A stretch of DNA of 64,000 nt from Paraliobacillus sp044383835 (GCF_044383835.1 NZ_JBISEP010000002.1:190073-254072); one strand, 5' to 3'; shown: positions 34,913 through 43,940, counted from the stretch's first letter. Made by a program: numbers and translations. The notes: generated from the sequence alone by a model not told the origin.

Positions 34913-36538
34913 TTACTCACTTTTGTATCTATCGTAGGCTTGTTGGTATACTTCTACAAACTGATCGAAATTCATGCTATTAATTGTTTCAACGTATTGA
35001 TCCCATTCAGATAAATCTGCTTTTCCTGTAATAAACTTATCGCGCATTTCTTCAGCATATTTGGAGATGTCTTGCCCTGTTGATTGAAGTACTTTATTTT
35101 CTTCTTCTGTAAAGGTGAATCTAGGCCAGACTTCTTCCGTTGCAAATGGTGCGATTTTCTCTGCTGCCGCCATAGATTGAGGTGCAGATTCGCCTCCTTG
35201 GAAATAATCTGATTTAATAATGCCATTAATTGAACCAAGCCAAGTTAACTGTTTCGCAAGAGACTGTTCAAACGTCATATCACCTTCAGGATTGAGAATG
35301 TGATCCATATATTTCTTCTCCCCATCGACAACTTCAAACGTTTCTCCTTCAACCCCCATGTAATAGAGCTCTGCACCTTCATCACTGTAGAAGTGATCCA
35401 TCCATCTTACCGTAGCTTCAGGACTAGGATTTTCTTTTGTAATGACGAGATTAGACGTTGCCCATACAGGTGATGAAATTTTATTATATTGCTGATGACC
35501 ATCTTCACCTTCCAAAGCTGCTAAACTATTATATTGCGAACCAATTTCCTCTCCAAATAATTCAGTTGGATCATAGAAAATCATGCTGCCATACAAATTA
35601 TTTGATGCATTTGCAAGGAATTGACCCCATTCAATAGAAAAAATACTTTGATCAATCAATTTTTCTTCATATAATTTATTCAAGTATTCTAACATTTTTT
35701 TGTATTCTTCAGATGTTGCATAAAACCTTACTTTGCTTTCATCGTTTGGATCTACATCGATATTCGCACCATTTGATGGCCCGCGATTCATCACACCGAA
35801 TGAACCTGACATCCATTGCACTAGTTCTTGAATATCAGTGCCTCCATACGGAATGGTTTTTCCATTACCAGCTGGATCCATTTCCTTAACTGCTTTTAAG
35901 TAATCATAGAATTCTCCCGTTGTTTCAGGAATACTCATATTTAATTCTTCTAACCATTTCTCATTCACCCAAGGTCTTGCACTAAGCCTTAGTGATAAGA
36001 AATCCTCTTCGATAAGAGATGGCATAGAATAAATATTCCCATCCGGGAAAGTAAGCGCTTTCTTTATGCTCGGATCTTCTTCCATTAATTTTGTCAAATT
36101 AGGTGCGTGTTCTTCTATTAAATCATTTAGCGGTATAAAAACCTCTTGTTGTCCATATCTTAATAAATCTGAGTTAGGAATTTGTGATAAGTAAAAAGCA
36201 TCAGGTAATTGCCCGCCGCCAAGCGCAAGGTTCCTTTTTTCCTCAAGTGCATCAAGACTGATTAATTCCCAATTAACATTAATATTAGTCATATCTTTAT
36301 AATGATTCCAGACAAGAATGTCATTCCAATCATTATCCTCATTTTGTGCTGGCTTATAAGCAAAGAAATTCAAATCTAGGGAATCTTCAACAATTGGCAT
36401 ACCTGTTTTATTAACATCAATAGTTTCTTTTTCACCTTCAGTTTCACTTGTGTCCGTTTTCTCATCGCTACACGCTGACAAGGCAAACACAGCTACAAAT
36501 ATAAGAGACAACACAGTTAAAAAACTTTTTAACTTCAT
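34913..36538 (-). CDS. lplA: Extracellular solute-binding lipoprotein, LplA/LipO type
   Basis: About 541 residues, the long form typical of LplA/LipO proteins. Lipoprotein signal with lipobox ALSAC (C23) followed by an acidic linker. The start ATG 36538 has a strong AAAGGAGG seven bases upstream; an ATG at 36571 does not. It is the first gene of the importer operon and lies downstream of a palindromic operator. LplA-type receptors bind oligosaccharides, often uronate- or amino-sugar-containing; the exact ligand here is unknown. Confidence 0.88.
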   Translation of the reverse strand: MKLKSFLTVLSLIFVAVFALSACSDEKTDTSETEGEKETIDVNKTGMPIVEDSLDLNFFAYKPAQNEDNDWNDILVWNHYKDMTNINVNWELISLDALEEKRNLALGGGQLPDAFYLSQIPNSDLLRYGQQEVFIPLNDLIEEHAPNLTKLMEEDPSIKKALTFPDGNIYSMPSLIEEDFLSLRLSARPWVNEKWLEELNMSIPETTGEFYDYLKAVKEMDPAGNGKTIPYGGTDIQELVQWMSGSFGVMNRGPSNGANIDVDPNDESKVRFYATSEEYKKMLEYLNKLYEEKLIDQSIFSIEWGQFLANASNNLYGSMIFYDPTELFGEEIGSQYNSLAALEGEDGHQQYNKISSPVWATSNLVITKENPSPEATVRWMDHFYSDEGAELYYMGVEGETFEVVDGEKKYMDHILNPEGDMTFEQSLAKQLTWLGSINGIIKSDYFQGGESAPQSMAAAEKIAPFATEEVWPRFTFTEEENKVLQSTGQDISKYAEEMRDKFITGKADLSEWDQYVETINSMNFDQFVEVYQQAYDRYKSE

Positions 36539-36705
36539 TAAAAAACCCTCCTTTAGAACGATTCTCTTCACCCGCTAAAATCAAAGTGTCAATTTACATT
36601 AACTACATTACTAACCATTAATTCCTCCTTTTGCAAATCAGGTTAGCAAATGATAATTTCTTGCTACCATTCTAAATAATACCACCGTATATTATTCTAG
36701 TCAAT

Positions 36706-36723
36706 ATAACATTATGATGTTAT
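36706..36723. promoter_or_regulatory. Palindromic operator upstream of the importer-lactonase operon
   Basis: ATAACATTATGATGTTAT is an inverted repeat (ATAACAT/ATGTTAT around four bases) lying 168 bases before the binding-protein start. Against the site at 30952 it matches 13 of the first 16 positions, and the three changes (G/A, A/G, C/T) keep the half-sites complementary. The likely regulator is the GntR protein encoded at 26177. Confidence 0.6.
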
Positions 36724-36871
36724 ATCTTTTATTTTTTAATGCATACTTTTTAACACACAATAGGTACTATTCACAGTTATCATGATTACCTTTAAAAATT
36801 AATATTCTGAAATTCATTTAGACATAACGATAAAATTTATTATGTTACAAACAAATAAAGGCAAAATTAAA

Positions 36872-36905
36872 AGGCATGCGTCAGACAATTATCGGACGCA
36901 TGCCT
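36872..36905 (-). terminator. Intrinsic terminator in the spacer before the ECF operon end
   Basis: A perfect 11-bp stem, AGGCATGCGTC (36872-36882) with GACGCATGCCT (36895-36905). On the minus strand it is followed by TTTTAATTTT. It lies about 570 bases past the stop of the ECF permease gene, so it may end a longer ECF transcript or the transcript of a lost gene in between. Confidence 0.7.
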
Positions 36906-37474
36906 AACAAGTTACCTAATAAAAATAACCTGTCAAACGTTAGAAAAAATTTGATTATTTATACTTTAGTGACACTAGTATCAAAGGATCTAGATTATAC
37001 TAACTTCTAAATGGAGAGCTAATGTATTATCATTCATATGCATTTTTCAAAAAAATATGTATCTTTTGTGATTGCTATTAGAATATTTTCTACCTAATCG
37101 TTTTCTCGCCCTAATAGAAAAGCAAAGTTGATCTCTACAAATAATAAGTTGTGACAATCTCACCATTTGACGCAAACAAAACTATCCCTGAATATGTTAA
37201 AATTACTATCACTTCTTCTCTAATACCCTTTGACAAGTCTATTTTCACATAATCGATACTGCGTGCACTGAGTATCTACTAAGGAAATCGTTCTATGCAT
37301 AAAGCTGCGCTGATGAAAAACGACTATACCTCAACTACAGTGATCTTCACTTTATTGACATGAAAAGATCGTTCATATTATACATAAGAGGAATTTCTTG
37401 TACTACCTGCCAACATTTATTCAATTTAATGGATACTAGCATTCCTTTATTTAGATAAACTTTCTAAAAATATT
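36906..37474 (-). other. Intergenic with one gene fragment
   Basis: About 570 bases with no intact gene. It contains the 37-codon fragment at 37135-37248 and otherwise A/T-rich sequence without recognisable RNA structures. The region probably once held a small gene on the minus strand ending at the terminator at 36872. Confidence 0.4.
37135..37248 (-). pseudogene. Short gene remnant, unknown family
   Basis: A minus-strand frame from GTG 37248 to TAG 37135 encodes 37 residues that read like protein (segments KGIREEVIVILTYSGIVLF and GEIVTTYYL). The frame stays open nine more codons upstream (ARSIDY) before a stop, without a usable start or a ribosome site. I do not recognise the family. Confidence 0.3.
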
Positions 37475-38302
37475 TTATAAAAGGGTTATAAAATCGGGAA
37501 CCATCATAAAATGTAAAATATAATGCACCCATAAAAAAACAAAGCTAATCACAATGACACTATAATCTGTTTTGTTTAAAGGTTTTGCAGGATACCAGGT
37601 TCGTTTTTTATACTTTCCAAAACTTCTAAGCTCCATTGCATTACTTATCGTTTCAATTCGATCAAGGCTTGAAAAAATTAGAGGTATGACAATTGAAACA
37701 ATGTGTTTCATTCGCTTTGTTAGTTTCGCGTTCTTTGATAAATCAACACCTCGTGCTTGCTGAACTTGACGAATCGTCTGAAAATCACGCTGAATATCTG
37801 GAATGTAACGCAGAGCTAATGACACGGCATACGCAATCTTGTAATTTACCCCAATCCGATTTAAAGAAGCGGCGAATTCACTTGGGTGAGTAGCTACAAT
37901 AAAGATTAATGCGGTAGGTGTAACTACAATGTATTTTAGTGTAATATTTAATTGATAAAATAATTGCTCCCACGTAATTGTAAAGCGTCCAATCCCTTCG
38001 AATAACAGATGCCTTGTACCATAGATCGCAACACCTTCTTCAGGTGAAAAAATATAAATTGCTATATTATTCAATAGTAAAAAGACTAGAATTAATATTA
38101 ATACAAATGAAATGTCTGAAATGTTTACTTTAGAAACTCTAAAAATAAAAATGCTAAATATAAAAAGTATGATAAGAATACGTGTATCATAGGTAACCAT
38201 TGCAACAGTAGACCACAGTAAAAAGACGGTCAACTTAGTCAACCCTGAAAGACGATGGATAACAGAAGGACGTTTAATATAACCTAAAATATTTGCTGCC
38301 AT
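37475..38302 (-). CDS. ecfT: ECF transporter transmembrane subunit EcfT
   Basis: 275 residues with about five membrane helices and the two EcfT coupling helices: QARGVD near 180 and MELRSFG near 220, degenerate forms of the Ala-Arg-Gly motifs that seat on the two ATPases. It is the energy-coupling scaffold of an ECF importer. It overlaps the ATPase gene by 19 bases and ends the operon. Confidence 0.88.
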   Translation of the reverse strand: MAANILGYIKRPSVIHRLSGLTKLTVFLLWSTVAMVTYDTRILIILFIFSIFIFRVSKVNISDISFVLILILVFLLLNNIAIYIFSPEEGVAIYGTRHLLFEGIGRFTITWEQLFYQLNITLKYIVVTPTALIFIVATHPSEFAASLNRIGVNYKIAYAVSLALRYIPDIQRDFQTIRQVQQARGVDLSKNAKLTKRMKHIVSIVIPLIFSSLDRIETISNAMELRSFGKYKKRTWYPAKPLNKTDYSVIVISFVFLWVHYILHFMMVPDFITLL

Positions 38303-40008
38303 GTTTTTCGCGCCTTTCTATCCTGTGAAATGAAGTGTTCAATAAATTTTTTATAGTCACCAATACCAGCTTTTAAAGCAAGGTCAAATAATGATGTACG
38401 CTTTAAATGAGCCTTTTCAATTAATGCACGGTCGGTTAATACATCTACAGGGGGTTGATCAGCAACCACTTGTCCATCAACCATTACGAGGGCTCGAGTC
38501 GTATACTCAAGCATTACATGCATATCGTGGGTAACCAACAAAATCGTCATTCCTTGTTTATTGAGCTGATTTAAGAAATCCATAATCTCGGTAAAATGAC
38601 GAAGGTCTTGTCCCGCAGTCGGTTCATCAAGGATTAATATTTCTGGATTAAGTACTAGAATTGCTGCAATGGTAACGCGTTTCTTTTGCCCGAAACTTAG
38701 AGCATCTATTGGCCAATTGCGCAATGCATATAGACCGCATATTTTAAGCGTCTCTTCAACTCGATGTTTCACTTCATCTTCTGGAACATGACGTAAACGT
38801 AATCCAAGCGCTACTTCATCAAAAATTAAGTGCTTTGATATCATATGATTCGGATTTTGCATCACAAAGCCAATTCGATTCGCACGCTCAAAAATGGTTT
38901 GTTTGTGAATTGGTTCATTATTTAATAAAATTTCACCTTGGTCTTGTTTTTCAAAGCCAGAAATTACTTTTGCTAGGGTCGATTTTCCCGCACCATTCTT
39001 TCCAACTAAACTAATCATTTCTCCCTTTTTAATCGAAAAAGAAATTCGCTTTAATGTTGTGCTAGTTAAATACGCAAAAGATAATTGATTAACCTGTAAT
39101 AAGGATGATTCAACCTGATTATGATTGTCCTTTTTATAGTTTTGAATCCAATGAATCAGTTGTTTTTTATTCTCTTCACTCAATTGAAGGTTATTGATCT
39201 GTTCAAGTCGTTGATCATTTTGTAAAACTGCACCACTATACTTTAATGCTTTTATATAAAGTGGCTCTCTAATATGTACCTGGTCCAATGTTTGTGATAC
39301 CAAAAGTTGACTTGGAGTTGTATCACTAAAAATCCTACCCTGGTCCATTACAATGATTCGATCAAATGATAGTTGCAGCGCATCTTCCAAGCGATGTTCG
39401 ATCATAATTACAGTTTTGTTCTGATCTTTTTGAATACGATCAATAAGATCCATAGTATATTGCCCAGTTGCAGGATCTAGGCTTGCAAGCGGTTCATCAA
39501 ATAAAAGGATACCTACCTCTTCATCTACCATTACACCTCCTAGTGAAACACGTTGCTTTAATCCACCTGACAACGCATGAATAGAATAATCAATGTGTTC
39601 CTCCACTTCCACGATCTGTGCAGTTTGTTGAACAATCTTTTTCATAGCGGCTTGACTCACACATTCATTTTCTAGGGAAAAAGCAATATCTTCACCAACT
39701 GACAAGCCAACAAACTGTCCGTCCGTATCTTGTAAAACCGTTCCTACCATTTGTGACAAAGTGAAAATATCAAGTTCATTTACTGGCTTGTCATTTATTA
39801 ATAATTGACCACTGCTATCTCCTTCATATGAAAAAGGGATAAGCCCATTAATGCAATGGGCTAATGTACTTTTCCCAGATCCTGAAGGGCCTAGAATTAA
39901 GACTTTTTCACCTTCATTAATAGTTAAGTTAATATCAATTAATGAAGGTTCAGCTTGACTATGGTATTTAAAAGAATACTGATGAAATAAAATTACAGGC
40001 TTGTTCAT
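38284..40008 (-). CDS. ecfA: ECF transporter ATPase, two fused nucleotide-binding domains
   Basis: 574 residues containing two complete ABC ATPase domains. Domain 1 has Walker A GPSGSGKST (~40-48) and signature LSGGLKQR; domain 2 (from ~300) has GKNGAGKST, signature LSFGQKKR and Walker B ILILDEP. Fused EcfA1A2 proteins of this YkoD type accompany dedicated ECF systems. It lies between the S component and EcfT genes, cotranscribed under the Met T-box. Confidence 0.9.
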   Translation of the reverse strand: MNKPVILFHQYSFKYHSQAEPSLIDINLTINEGEKVLILGPSGSGKSTLAHCINGLIPFSYEGDSSGQLLINDKPVNELDIFTLSQMVGTVLQDTDGQFVGLSVGEDIAFSLENECVSQAAMKKIVQQTAQIVEVEEHIDYSIHALSGGLKQRVSLGGVMVDEEVGILLFDEPLASLDPATGQYTMDLIDRIQKDQNKTVIMIEHRLEDALQLSFDRIIVMDQGRIFSDTTPSQLLVSQTLDQVHIREPLYIKALKYSGAVLQNDQRLEQINNLQLSEENKKQLIHWIQNYKKDNHNQVESSLLQVNQLSFAYLTSTTLKRISFSIKKGEMISLVGKNGAGKSTLAKVISGFEKQDQGEILLNNEPIHKQTIFERANRIGFVMQNPNHMISKHLIFDEVALGLRLRHVPEDEVKHRVEETLKICGLYALRNWPIDALSFGQKKRVTIAAILVLNPEILILDEPTAGQDLRHFTEIMDFLNQLNKQGMTILLVTHDMHVMLEYTTRALVMVDGQVVADQPPVDVLTDRALIEKAHLKRTSLFDLALKAGIGDYKKFIEHFISQDRKARKTWQQIF

Positions 40009-40030
40009 ACGCCACCTCTGTTAACTTTTA

Positions 40031-40585
40031 TTATACTTCCTTTGAAAGACTTCCTGCTTTACTTTGTGTTTTAGCGTAGGAAACCAATAAAATTGTTCCG
40101 AGTACACCAACAGATATGATATTACTAACTCCTGCAACAGCCCCTTGCGTAAACACTTTATTTGCCGGCTCAGCGTAGATAATAATATCCAATATTGGAC
40201 CAAAGAAGCACCAACCAACGACCTGAACAATTATTTGGACAATGTTAAAGTGAATGATTTGTCTTCTACCGAATGCCCCTTCTTGAACTTTAATTCGGTA
40301 AGCGAATAAACCGATAAAGAAACCTACGAACAAACTAATAAATACCCAACTCCACCAAACTGAGCCCCACATTAAGACGTCCTTTAATGCATGACCAATG
40401 AAGCCGATTAGTCCACCAGCAACAGGACCAAAGAGAACAGACATAAATGCTAAGAATGCGATTGTTGTTTCAATTTGTGTATTAGGAATACCTGTGGGAA
40501 TATTAATAAAACGCCCTAAGATAACATACACTGCTGCACCTATACCAATTGCAACAATGGTTTTAATAGATAATGAAAATTTCAC
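40031..40585 (-). CDS. ECF transporter substrate-binding (S) subunit, UPF0397 family
   Basis: About 184 residues with five or six membrane helices. Landmarks VVAIGIGAAVYVILGRFINIPTGIPNTQIE (given only as family type) and GFIGHALKDVLMWGSVWWSWV identify the UPF0397 family of ECF S components. The start is GTG 40585 with AAAGGAGTGG about nine bases upstream; earlier in-frame ATGs lie inside the SAM hydrolase gene. UPF0397 genes are often next to DUF62. The Met T-box and SAM hydrolase point to methionine, SAM or a related compound as substrate, but this is inference. Confidence 0.82.
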   Translation of the reverse strand: MKFSLSIKTIVAIGIGAAVYVILGRFINIPTGIPNTQIETTIAFLAFMSVLFGPVAGGLIGFIGHALKDVLMWGSVWWSWVFISLFVGFFIGLFAYRIKVQEGAFGRRQIIHFNIVQIIVQVVGWCFFGPILDIIIYAEPANKVFTQGAVAGVSNIISVGVLGTILLVSYAKTQSKAGSLSKEV

Positions 40586-40613
40586 TATAAACCACTCCTT
40601 TTTATTATGTGCG

Positions 40614-41471
40614 TTAACTATATACAATTTTAGCTGCTTTTCTAAGATGTATTTTCCAATTGGTACCTGTTTTGACATGGTACGCATCAGCAAATGAGCC
40701 TTGGTTAAGTGCAACACCAATTCGTTCAAGTGAGTTAATGTATAATAACGGCTCACCGACTTTCGTATCGGCAAATGAGCGTCCAAATGACATCACATTT
40801 TTGTATACTTGACGAGTATCATCTAATATCGTCACTTCTAGCGTATCGCCGTATTCAATACCGATATCAAAGAACACAGCCTTTGGAACACTGGTCCATA
40901 AATTACCGAATCGAACATCTAAAATATCAATTGTTCCAGCAATCACTCCTCCATCAACCGTTACTTCTGGAGTATTAAATGAAATGAGCTGGTCAACATC
41001 TAATGCAGGTCCTACTTCTTCAAAAGTAATTTTTCCAGACGCTAATCTAGCACCTGTATAAGCATATACATCTCGTCCATGAAATGTATACGATTCATAG
41101 GAACGTTCTAATCGGTTTATTTTTTCATCAATAATTCTTGCATCCTCTATGCCTACTGATTGAGCTAAATGGGTTAATGTCCCATTATCTGGTGTTACAA
41201 TATAATGATTTTCCTTAGTTTTAACTACAACACTTAAGCGATCAGAACCAACGCCTGGATCAACGACTGAAACAAAGACCGTTCCTTCAGGCCAATAGGA
41301 CGTTGTTTGATAAAGACGGTAGGAAGCTTCCCAAATATTGTATTGTGGAATGTCATGGGTTAAGTCAAATAATTGTAATGCAGAATCAACGTTTTTAGAT
41401 ACACCGTACATTGCACTAACTGCCCCATCACTTATGCCAAAGTCAGATTGAAATACTAGTAAATTACTCAT
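40614..41471 (-). CDS. SAM hydroxide adenosyltransferase / SAM hydrolase (DUF62)
   Basis: 285 residues of the DUF62 family (relatives of fluorinase and chlorinase), which split S-adenosylmethionine with water into adenosine and L-methionine. Conserved signatures are present: QSDFGISDGAVSAM at the start, VVDPGVGS, TPDNG and FHGRD (the Asp/Arg/His water-activating set). The start ATG 41471 has AAAGGAGG upstream. It is the first gene after the T-box, so methionine starvation should switch it on. Confidence 0.9.
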   Translation of the reverse strand: MSNLLVFQSDFGISDGAVSAMYGVSKNVDSALQLFDLTHDIPQYNIWEASYRLYQTTSYWPEGTVFVSVVDPGVGSDRLSVVVKTKENHYIVTPDNGTLTHLAQSVGIEDARIIDEKINRLERSYESYTFHGRDVYAYTGARLASGKITFEEVGPALDVDQLISFNTPEVTVDGGVIAGTIDILDVRFGNLWTSVPKAVFFDIGIEYGDTLEVTILDDTRQVYKNVMSFGRSFADTKVGEPLLYINSLERIGVALNQGSFADAYHVKTGTNWKIHLRKAAKIVYS

Positions 41472-41494
41472 TAAAATTTCCTCCTTTTGTTATA

Positions 41495-41815
41495 AAAAAA
41501 CATTAAAAAACGCCCTTATTGTTCTTATTGAACAATAAGGGCGTTGAAGAGACGTCAACACGGTACCACCTTAATTTACTATATGTTCACACATATAGCC
41601 TTAGCAAGTACTCCACCCGAAGGCTTTTATACTGTGGTATGGATAACGAGTACCAAATCTCGCCGTCATCTACTAATACCAATTGGTATGTTCGAAACGA
41701 AGCTCCAAGGCCATTTTCAATCTTTGTCTTTTTGCTTCTTTCCAGCTACCGAAGCTCTCTGTTGAAAAAAACGCATGATTTACTTTTCCTCATCTTTGCT
41801 TTTTAAACTAATATG
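41495..41815 (-). promoter_or_regulatory. T-box riboswitch with methionine (AUG) specifier
   Basis: The minus strand carries a full T-box leader. AGAGAGCTTCGGTAGCTGG near 41755 is the stem I AG-bulge region. GAAAATGGCCTTGGAG near 41703-41718 places the specifier codon ATG at 41712-41714, using the same GAA-N-codon-NNN-TTGGAG spacing as known T-boxes. The T-box sequence AAGGTGGTACCGTG is at 41560-41573. The terminator pairs AACGCCCTTATTGTTC (41509-41524) with its complement (41530-41545) and ends in six T. Uncharged tRNA-Met should block termination and turn on the SAM hydrolase/ECF operon. Confidence 0.9.
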
Positions 41816-42002
41816 CTATTAAGTTATTAACCAGATTATATATAATACCCATTTAAATTGCAAGAAGATTTTAATATTTTTAAAATAATTAATTGATTAT
41901 AACCAACTTTTTTCTTTTGATTCATATGAAATTGGTTCATCTGTACTTCCACTTACATTTTATCTATTTGGAAGTTTTTTGTTCAATTTTTTCAACTTTT
42001 CG

Positions 42003-43367
42003 TTATGAAGCTTTGTCTCCATCCCCTATACCAAGAATCATTGTTACGATCGCACCTACAACAAAACAGATTACTAAACCTATCAAATAATAAGCTAACG
42101 TTCCACCTACAAACGCAGGTATCGTTGTAAGTCCTCCAAATACGAAGGCAAATGCCTTTACACCCATACCACCCATGAATGCTCCACCAGCAGCTCCGCC
42201 TATGATTGCGCCAATCAAAGGTCTCTTGTATCTTACTGCTATTCCATAAATTGCAGGTTCTGTAATTCCCGCAAAGAAAATGGATAAAAGTGCAGAGACA
42301 GAAAAACTTTTCATTTTTTTATCTTTTGTCTTAAGTAATGTTCCGAATGCTGCACCTGCCATACCGAAGTTAGCTGCAGCACTTAATGGTACAATTTTAT
42401 CAAATCCAAGTACACTAATATTATGAATCATAATAGGATTCACTGCCCATTGTAAACCGAATATTACCATCACATTCCACAATCCACCAATGAAAGCACC
42501 TGCTATCCATCCATTAAAACTCATGAGTGAATTTATGAAATTAGCTAAACCTTCTCCAACATAAACCCCAAAAGGTCCAAATACAATTGCTGTCAAAGGC
42601 ACCATGATTAGTAGTGTAAGTAATGAAACAAATAATAGCTGAATATTAACCGCAATAATTTTCTTAAGGAATTTCTCTAATTTTGCCTGACACCAAACTG
42701 CTAAAATAGCAGGAATTACAGTAGAAGTATATCCCATTAAAACTACTGGTATACCGATAAAGCTCGTAACTGTTCCATTTCCTGTCGAACCCATTAATGC
42801 AGTAAATTCGGGCATAATTAATGCACCCATAATAGCAACAGCAATGTACTGATTTGCTTTAAATTTCTTTGCTGCTGTAAATGCTAAAAGTATAGGTAAG
42901 AAATAGAAAACCGATGTAGAAGCAACTGTTAAAATGGTATACGTACTACTAGTATCAGATAACCACCCTATTTGCGTTAACAGTAAAACAATCCCTCTTA
43001 ATACCCCTGCTCCAGCTAATAACGGCAATAAAGGAGTAAAAATTCCAGCTACAGTATCTAGAAAAATAGTTACTAAATTTTCCTTCTCTTCGCTACTACT
43101 ATCTTCCGTTGAACTATCTCCTTCAAATCTAGTACCTTGGATAGCTTCTGCATAGACAGAGTCTACAGATGTACCGATAATAACTTGAAATTGTCCTCCT
43201 TTTTCCATAATATCTAGCACACCATCCAAATGCTTAATCTCATTTTTTTTCACTTTACTACTATCTTTAAATGACATTCTTAGTCTAGTGGCACAATGTA
43301 TAATTGCTTGTATATTATCTTCACCACCAACTAAAGTAATTATTTTTTTACCAAGTCCTCTTTCCAT
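42003..43367 (-). CDS. PTS EIIBC, beta-glucoside (Glc) family, probable allose transporter
   Basis: 454 residues: an EIIB domain (1-85) with phospho-cysteine in IIHCATRLRMSF, an acidic linker, and an EIIC membrane domain with about ten helices and the GITEPAIYG motif. There is no EIIA domain, so a partner such as the glucose EIIA must be supplied in trans. It is transcribed last after an AlsE-like epimerase and RpiB, the arrangement of the D-allose cassette of Listeria. Ribosome site GAAAGGGG precedes ATG 43367. Confidence 0.83.
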   Translation of the reverse strand: MERGLGKKIITLVGGEDNIQAIIHCATRLRMSFKDSSKVKKNEIKHLDGVLDIMEKGGQFQVIIGTSVDSVYAEAIQGTRFEGDSSTEDSSSEEKENLVTIFLDTVAGIFTPLLPLLAGAGVLRGIVLLLTQIGWLSDTSSTYTILTVASTSVFYFLPILLAFTAAKKFKANQYIAVAIMGALIMPEFTALMGSTGNGTVTSFIGIPVVLMGYTSTVIPAILAVWCQAKLEKFLKKIIAVNIQLLFVSLLTLLIMVPLTAIVFGPFGVYVGEGLANFINSLMSFNGWIAGAFIGGLWNVMVIFGLQWAVNPIMIHNISVLGFDKIVPLSAAANFGMAGAAFGTLLKTKDKKMKSFSVSALLSIFFAGITEPAIYGIAVRYKRPLIGAIIGGAAGGAFMGGMGVKAFAFVFGGLTTIPAFVGGTLAYYLIGLVICFVVGAIVTMILGIGDGDKAS

Positions 43368-43406
43368 TGAATAAAACCCCTTTCTTTTCGTTATAAGACA
43401 ATTATT

Positions 43407-43420
43407 TGATAACGTTTACA
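43407..43420 (-). promoter_or_regulatory. cre box upstream of the PTS gene
   Basis: TGATAACGTTTACA matches the CcpA consensus at all 14 positions. It lies 40 bases before the EIIBC start in the 122-base gap after rpiB. It also resembles the local LacI operator core (TAATCGTTTAC), so either CcpA or the local regulator could bind. It suggests an internal promoter for the PTS gene. Confidence 0.65.
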
Positions 43421-43489
43421 TTTATTCCAGACTAATTAATTATTCTTTACTACTTTAGAAAAAAATGACGTTCTAGAGTGAATATTCAT

Positions 43490-43927
43490 CTAGCATATGA
43501 TTTCTTCAATCATTTGTACACGTTTTTCATGTCTCCCTCCTTCAAATTCAGTATCTAACCATGATTTAACAATCATTTTTGCTAACTCACTTCCTACAAC
43601 TCGTGAGCCAAAAGCTAAAACATTAGTATTATTATGCTCTTTTGATAACTTTGCTGAATATGGCTCACTACATACGACAGCACGTATTCCTTCTACTTTG
43701 TTTGCAGCAATTGAAATGCCAACGCCTGTACCACAAATCAATATACCTCGATCAAAATTTCCAGAAGCTACTTCTTCCGCAACTTTTTTAGAAAATTTTG
43801 GGTAATCCGTTCTTTCGTTTGAGTATGTTCCTAAATCTTCAATATCATGCCCTAATCCCTTTATATATTCGATAATAATAGGCTTTAATTCAAACCCAAC
43901 ATGATCACTTCCTATTGCTATTTTCAT
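43490..43927 (-). CDS. rpiB: RpiB/LacAB-family isomerase, probable allose-6-phosphate isomerase
   Basis: 145 residues starting MKIAIGSDHVGFELKPIIIEY, with the catalytic cysteine in ICGTGVGISIAANK. RpiB enzymes interconvert ribose-5- and ribulose-5-phosphate, and many also interconvert allose-6- and allulose-6-phosphate. The start is ATG 43927, seven bases after GGGGGA; a TTG precedes it. It lies 13 bases after the epimerase gene. The neighbouring epimerase and PTS favour the allose role. Confidence 0.85.
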   Translation of the reverse strand: MKIAIGSDHVGFELKPIIIEYIKGLGHDIEDLGTYSNERTDYPKFSKKVAEEVASGNFDRGILICGTGVGISIAANKVEGIRAVVCSEPYSAKLSKEHNNTNVLAFGSRVVGSELAKMIVKSWLDTEFEGGRHEKRVQMIEEIIC

Positions 43928-43940
43928 CAAGCTGTCCCCC

